Of a stretch of 10,000 nucleotides of DNA, positions 6,162 through 10,000 are shown piece by piece (positions within the stretch are counted from its first letter, which is position 1; each line of letters starts with the position of its first letter). The stretch comes from Nitrospira sp. Lineage in GTDB: Bacteria > Nitrospirota > Nitrospiria > Nitrospirales > Nitrospiraceae. The DNA is taken from NCBI GenBank assembly GCA_020216985.1, contig JAIWOH010000012.1, forward strand, positions 1 through 10,000. Reading direction: 5' to 3'. The notes under the pieces were generated by a model that was not told the origin of the DNA, did not search any database, and saw only the letters and a program-made list of their open reading frames with translations. The position numbers and the translations under genes were made by a program.

Positions 6162-7649
6162 CTATCCTTCCGGCGAGAGTTTGATCTCCTTGACTTCGCC
6201 GAACGTCGAGAGGGCGAGCGGCAAGGTCTTGCCCGGCCCGACCGCCACGATCTTGAGACGATCGGGGTGCAGGTGTTTCTTGGCCGCCGCGAGAATCTCT
6301 TCCTTCGTGAGCTTCACGACCTTGTCGCGCAGTTGCTGGAGGAAATCTTTGGGCAAGCCGTCATACTCCAGCTCGATCAATCGGCTCACGATGGCCGATG
6401 GGCTGGAAAACGAAAACACGAACGAATTGACGTAGGCGTCTTTCGCTTCGGTCAACTCTTCGTCGCTCACGAACTCGGAGCGGATACGCTCGACATTGGC
6501 CACGAACCGCTTGACGACTTCCTGCGTGGACTCGGACTTGGTCTCGGCCCTCATCAGCCAGACGCCCTGATCATGCGAGCCAACCATCAAACGGCTGCCG
6601 ACGGAATAGGCCAAGCCCCGTTTGGTCCGCACGTCGTTGAACAGGCGGCTTCGGAACGAGCTGCCTCCCAGAATATCGTTGGCGATCGCCAAGGCGGCGT
6701 AATCGGGATCGTATTCTTTGATCGACAAATGCCCCACTCTGAGATGGGTCTGCGTCGTCTCCTTGTCGATGAACAGCACCGCGGGCTTGGCCGCTTCCTG
6801 TTCGGCGACCTCGGGAATCTTCAGTTCCGGCACCGTTCCCGGCCGCCAGTCGCCGAAAGCCGCGCGAAGCGCGTCCAGCATCTCTTCTCTATGAAAGTCG
6901 CCCGTGACGCCGAGAATCATGCCGTTCGGATGGACGGTCTCCCGGTGGAACGAGACCAGGTCGTCTCTGCCGATGCGGCGAATCGATTCGACCGTGCTCT
7001 CGCGGGCGCTTGGATGTCCGGCGCCGTACAGCGATTTGAGAAACTCTCGACCGACGATGGAGCCGGGCTGGTCCTGCCGACGTCGAATGCCCTCGATGGC
7101 CTGTAGTTTGGCCAGCTCGACGCGAGCCGGATCGAACACCGGCTCCCGAAGGAGAGCGGCGAAGATCTCCAACCCCCGTTTGAAATCCTTACTCAACACG
7201 TCGAGAGAGGCGGACCCGGATTCCCGGCCGATACCGATGCCGATGTTGGCCGCAAGCTGCTCCAATTCTTCGTCGACTTCTTCCGCGGAAAACCTGCCTC
7301 CGCCGCCGGTCCGCATCACCGTGCCGGTCAACGCGGCAAGACCGATTTTGTCTTCTTGGTCGAGCCAACCGCCCGTTCGCATGGTCGCCGTCACCGTGAT
7401 CAACGGCAATTCATGATCCTCCAGCAGATAAACCACCATGCCGTTGTCCAACACAAGCCGTTCCGGTTCCGGAGGAGAAAACTCGACGGACGCAAATCTC
7501 ATGGCCCGCGGATCGGCGGTCTCCACATCGATCGACTTCCCAAGGTCCGCACAACCGGTCATAACGGCAATCGACGTCACGGCCGCCGCCAGCAAGGACG
7601 CAGAACGAAGCTCCATCGCGATTTTCCCTTTCTTCATTGCCCTCGTCAT
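6162..7649 (-). CDS. Non-catalytic M16 peptidase subunit, lipoprotein
   Basis: A 495-residue partner of the M16 peptidase encoded just upstream. The N-terminus is a lipoprotein signal with a hydrophobic stretch ending in VMTGC; Cys33 would be lipidated, and Ala rather than Asp at +2 favours the outer membrane. The protein has two M16-type halves. Where HxxEH should be, the sequence reads ALTGT, with Ala106, Gly109 and Thr110 replacing His, Glu and His, so it cannot bind the catalytic zinc there. It keeps the C-terminal R/Y motif (Arg344, Tyr348 in KRGLAYSV), which binds substrate in M16B enzymes. The ATG at 7649 overlaps the upstream stop as ATGA and has GGGGAGG 7 bases before it. The frame stays open further upstream, but no signal peptide would then be N-terminal. 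ATGs at 7637 and 7616 are alternatives. Confidence 0.88.
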   Translation of the reverse strand: MTRAMKKGKIAMELRSASLLAAAVTSIAVMTGCADLGKSIDVETADPRAMRFASVEFSPPEPERLVLDNGMVVYLLEDHELPLITVTATMRTGGWLDQEDKIGLAALTGTVMRTGGGGRFSAEEVDEELEQLAANIGIGIGRESGSASLDVLSKDFKRGLEIFAALLREPVFDPARVELAKLQAIEGIRRRQDQPGSIVGREFLKSLYGAGHPSARESTVESIRRIGRDDLVSFHRETVHPNGMILGVTGDFHREEMLDALRAAFGDWRPGTVPELKIPEVAEQEAAKPAVLFIDKETTQTHLRVGHLSIKEYDPDYAALAIANDILGGSSFRSRLFNDVRTKRGLAYSVGSRLMVGSHDQGVWLMRAETKSESTQEVVKRFVANVERIRSEFVSDEELTEAKDAYVNSFVFSFSSPSAIVSRLIELEYDGLPKDFLQQLRDKVVKLTKEEILAAAKKHLHPDRLKIVAVGPGKTLPLALSTFGEVKEIKLSPEG

Positions 7650-9247
7650 GGCGCCGCCTCCCCGTCCTGAGCCGCCGCGATTTTCGCGCCGTTTTTCTTG
7701 ACCAGCACCCCGACCGTCCGGTTCGATTTGGTGAAATACTGGGTCGCCACCCGCTGGATGTCGGCGGCGGTCACCGCGGCCACACGGTCGCGCGACGTGA
7801 GAATATAGCGCCAATCGCCGGCCACCGCCTGATACATCGCCAGTTGGGATGCCAGCCCGCTGTTGGACCTGAGCGCGCGCACCATGTCGGCATCCAAATT
7901 ATTGATCACCCGCTCAAGCTCCTTGGGCGAAACCGGCTCGCGCTTCAACCGATCCAATTCTTCGTAAATCGCGGCCTCCACTTCCGCCGTCGTGTGAGGC
8001 GCCAGCGGTGTCGCCGTGACAATGAAGAGATTGGGATCGCGCACGCCGGGATGGCTGGCGTCCGTATGGACGGACGCCGCCAGCCGGCGTTCCTGCACCA
8101 GTTTCCGGTGCAACCGGGACGTCAAGCCGTCCGAGAGAACGGCATCGATGACGTCGAATACCGGCTCATCGGGGTGGCCCAACCCGGGCTTGTGAAACCC
8201 GATGACGATCGACGGTTCCGCGTCAAACTCCACTTCTACTCGCCGCTCTCCCCGTTGCTCGGGCTCCACCGGCATCTTGAGCGTCAGCGGAGGAGCGGCT
8301 GGGATTTTCCCGAAAGTTTTCTCGATCAGATCGATCACTTCTTTCGGATTGATGTCCCCCACCAACGCGATGGTCGCTCGATTCGGACCGTAGTGAGTTT
8401 TGAAGAAGGCTTCCGTCTCGGCCGGTGTCAGCGACAAAATGTCCGATCCCCAGCCGATGGTCGGCACGCCGTATCCATGGGCGCGAAAGGCGGCCGAGGT
8501 GAACGTTTCGAACAGCAGGCCCGTCGGACTGTCTTCGTTCCGGAGCCGCCGTTCTTCCATCACGACGCCCCGCTCTTTATAAAACTCGCGGAAAACGGGA
8601 TTGGCCATGCGATCGGACTCGATGGCGGCCCAGAGCGGCAGACGATTGGACGGGAGACTGATGGTATAGCGGGTCAGATCCTTCCCGGTGGACGCATTAA
8701 ATCCCACACCTCCATGCCGCTGATAGAGCAAGGCCAGCTCATTGCCCACCACGTATTGCGCGGCCTCCGCCTGCAGCTCATCAAACCGTTTTTTGAGCGA
8801 CTCGATGGCCGCCGTTTCTTCCGCCGTCCCCCCTCCGACCTTCCCGGCCATCTCACGCTGACGCCGCTCCAATTCGGTGCCGACGCGGGCGATCTCATCG
8901 AGAATCGGCTTCTCCTTGGCATAGTCCTTCGTCCCGATCGTGCGCGTCCCCTTGAACGCCATGTGCTCATAAAAATGGGCGATTCCCGTCTGACCGACTT
9001 GTTCGTGGATGCCGCCGACGGCGAAGGTGATATTGATCGACACGATCGGCGTCTGGTGGCGCTCGACCATGAGCACCGTCAATCCGTTGGCCAACCGATG
9101 TTCGATCACCCGCTCGGCCAGATTCGGCGATGTCGCCAACGCCACGGTCTGGTTCAAGTTCAAGAGCAGTCCCAGGCCGATCGCCAGGACGACGGCTCGA
9201 CCGCGGACGTGACGATTGATCGATCTCAGGTTCACTGTGGCGTTCAT
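7646..9247 (-). CDS. Catalytic M16 family zinc peptidase (M16B)
   Basis: A 533-residue exported zinc endopeptidase that most likely degrades peptides in the periplasm. A signal sequence (basic to residue 17, hydrophobic 18-30, possible cut after ALA at about 39) is followed by a first M16 domain. This carries the inverted zinc motif HFYEH at 91-95 and the later ligand glutamate in VVMEER (about 231-232). The second M16 domain begins near 340. Two points stand out. The distance from HxxEH to the later glutamate is about 136 residues, far above the usual 75 or so, because a charged, helix-forming insert at about 110-170 (ERRQREMAGK, SLKKRFDELQAEAA) intervenes. The C-terminal R/Y motif also lacks its tyrosine (ERRLAAS, Ala391). 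The ATG overlaps the upstream stop as ATGA, with GGAG 8 bases before it. Confidence 0.93.
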   Translation of the reverse strand: MNATVNLRSINRHVRGRAVVLAIGLGLLLNLNQTVALATSPNLAERVIEHRLANGLTVLMVERHQTPIVSINITFAVGGIHEQVGQTGIAHFYEHMAFKGTRTIGTKDYAKEKPILDEIARVGTELERRQREMAGKVGGGTAEETAAIESLKKRFDELQAEAAQYVVGNELALLYQRHGGVGFNASTGKDLTRYTISLPSNRLPLWAAIESDRMANPVFREFYKERGVVMEERRLRNEDSPTGLLFETFTSAAFRAHGYGVPTIGWGSDILSLTPAETEAFFKTHYGPNRATIALVGDINPKEVIDLIEKTFGKIPAAPPLTLKMPVEPEQRGERRVEVEFDAEPSIVIGFHKPGLGHPDEPVFDVIDAVLSDGLTSRLHRKLVQERRLAASVHTDASHPGVRDPNLFIVTATPLAPHTTAEVEAAIYEELDRLKREPVSPKELERVINNLDADMVRALRSNSGLASQLAMYQAVAGDWRYILTSRDRVAAVTAADIQRVATQYFTKSNRTVGVLVKKNGAKIAAAQDGEAAP

Positions 9248-9891
9248 TCAAAAATCTCCATCAGTTCTTCAGGCCGCTCGATAAACCAATCGGGTTGACA
9301 GGCCGCCATTTTTTCTCGGTTGCCCATGCCATACCCGACGGCGCAGACGCGAATGCCGGCGTTGTGCCCGCCGTTGATGTCGTTGGTGCTGTCTCCCACC
9401 AGCACCGTCCGGTCTTTTGAAACGCTCAGTTTCTCCATGACGTGCAACAGCATGCCGGGCTCCGGCTTCAGCCCGAATCCATCGTCTCCGCCGACCATGT
9501 ACGTGAAATACCCCGGCCCTAAACCGTTCATAATCACTCTCGTGTATTCGATCGATTTGTTGGTGGCGACCGCCTTCCGCTTGTGCGCAAAGTGTCGCAG
9601 CATCGGCTCGATCCCAGGATAGAAGGTCGTTCGATCGAGGCAGTGCTCCAGGTAATATCCACGAAAAATCCGCAGCGCTTCCTCGAACCGGTCCTGGTTT
9701 CCCTCTCCCACCGCCGACCGAAGCAACCTTTTCACGCCGTCGCCGACATATCCGAAAATCTCTTCCAACGGCCGTTGCGGCAACCCCAATTGAGCCAAGG
9801 TAAAGTTCACGGACTCGGCGATGTCCCATTTGGACTCAATGAGCGTGCCGTCGAGATCGAAAATCAGCAGATCCACCGGGACCCGTCCCAT
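9244..9891 (-). CDS. gph: HAD-family hydrolase, phosphoglycolate phosphatase-like
   Basis: A 215-residue cytoplasmic phosphatase of HAD subfamily IA. Motif I is FDLDGTL (nucleophile Asp12, acid/base Asp14); motif II is VATNK with Thr110; motif III is the lysine of LKPEPG (Lys142); motif IV is VGDSTNDI with Asp167 and Asp171. The alpha-helical cap lies between about residues 18 and 90. The GDSTND and KPxP signatures and the length match Gph, which hydrolyses 2-phosphoglycolate, but related HAD enzymes (pyrophosphatase PpaX, other sugar phosphatases) look similar, so the symbol is tentative. The ATG has GAGAGGG 6 bases before it and shares its A with the upstream stop (TAATG). Its end overlaps the catalytic M16 gene as ATGA. 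This places it in the same transcript as the peptidase pair, although no functional link is known. Confidence 0.87.
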   Translation of the reverse strand: MGRVPVDLLIFDLDGTLIESKWDIAESVNFTLAQLGLPQRPLEEIFGYVGDGVKRLLRSAVGEGNQDRFEEALRIFRGYYLEHCLDRTTFYPGIEPMLRHFAHKRKAVATNKSIEYTRVIMNGLGPGYFTYMVGGDDGFGLKPEPGMLLHVMEKLSVSKDRTVLVGDSTNDINGGHNAGIRVCAVGYGMGNREKMAACQPDWFIERPEELMEIFE

Positions 9892-10000
9892 TACCGGCCC
9901 TCTCGCAGTGAGCTTTCGAGCGACGCCAACAGACGGCGTTGGGCGTCGTCCGTTGTTTCAAGCCCGGCCTGCCGGACAAAATTCAGCATTCTCGCCAATC
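9891..10000 (-). CDS. C-terminal end of an unidentified protein (runs off the window)
   Basis: The frame stays open from the window edge to TAA at 9893-9891, giving the last 35 residues of a protein: a hydrophobic/basic start (ARMLNFVRQAG), then polar residues rich in Leu, Arg and Ser, ending SLREGR. It looks like a terminal amphipathic helix and is too short to assign. An ATG inside it would give a 32-residue peptide, but a longer gene is likelier. The stop shares one base with the HAD start codon, so the two are translationally coupled. Confidence 0.6.
   Translation of the reverse strand, partial: LARMLNFVRQAGLETTDDAQRRLLASLESSLREGR

Noticed and set aside
6156..7106. A 316-codon plus-strand frame opposite the M16 lipoprotein gene
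   Set aside because: It is composition-driven (many Arg, Asp, His), shows no recognisable motif, and is fully antisense to a well-supported gene.
7650..7814. N-terminal extension of the M16 lipoprotein up to 7814
   Set aside because: It overlaps the end of the upstream M16 gene by 169 bases, is Arg/Gly-rich, and would bury the lipoprotein signal. The ATG at 7649 has a strong ribosome site and an ATGA overlap.
7637..9298. A 553-codon open frame on the plus strand opposite the catalytic M16 gene
   Set aside because: Its translation is rich in Arg, His, Asp and Gly with no domain or signal, and it lies exactly antisense to a gene with clear catalytic motifs. Long antisense frames are expected in G+C-rich coding DNA.
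1..10000. Mobile element, phage, CRISPR array, toxin-antitoxin or defence cassette
   Set aside because: No transposase, integrase, repeat-spacer pattern, tRNA or paired small genes are visible, and the genes are ordinary housekeeping or envelope types with similar composition throughout.

Overview
The window is a dense stretch of bacterial chromosome, roughly 55-60% G+C by eye, from a Gram-negative, double-membraned cell. It encodes an outer-membrane beta-barrel, a lipoprotein and periplasmic proteins. The content and protein style resemble Nitrospira (Nitrospirota), but that is an impression that only a database search could confirm. No tRNA, rRNA, CRISPR array, insertion sequence or prophage gene is visible. 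Nine genes are placed (eight complete, one partial); all but one are on the minus strand. No gap between genes exceeds about 140 bases.

Left part (1-2079). A minus-strand M20 metallopeptidase (29-1429) and a plus-strand secreted small protein (1568-2026) are transcribed away from each other. The shared 138-base gap holds a perfect TATAAT box for the peptidase and an extended -10 candidate for the small gene. The first 23 bases look like the right arm and T-tract of a plus-strand terminator whose other half lies outside the window.

Middle (2080-5246, minus strand). An outer-membrane barrel protein (porin-2/OmpL-like) very probably starts at an internal GTG. Its leader folds into an imperfect 11-bp hairpin that directly abuts this start codon. 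Upstream are two different membrane metalloproteases: an unusual one with an N-terminal zinc ribbon and HEAGH, and a classical site-2 protease with HELGH and an LDGGH motif.

Right part (5258-10000, minus strand). An XRE-type helix-turn-helix fused to a glyoxalase-II-like metallo-beta-lactamase domain sits 11 bases before the site-2 protease. A 14-bp perfect palindrome lies just upstream of its likely ATG. Before it comes a tightly coupled run: the end of an unknown gene, a phosphoglycolate-phosphatase-like HAD hydrolase, a catalytic M16 peptidase and a non-catalytic M16 lipoprotein. These are joined by TAATG, ATGA and ATGA overlaps and are almost surely one transcript.

Taken together, five of the nine genes encode metalloproteases or their inactive partner, acting in the membrane or envelope, with a zinc-hydrolase regulator candidate and a porin-like protein beside them. 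The M16 pair splits its functional residues between two subunits, as in known heterodimeric M16B enzymes. A joint envelope-proteolysis role for the whole cluster is inference from proximity only.
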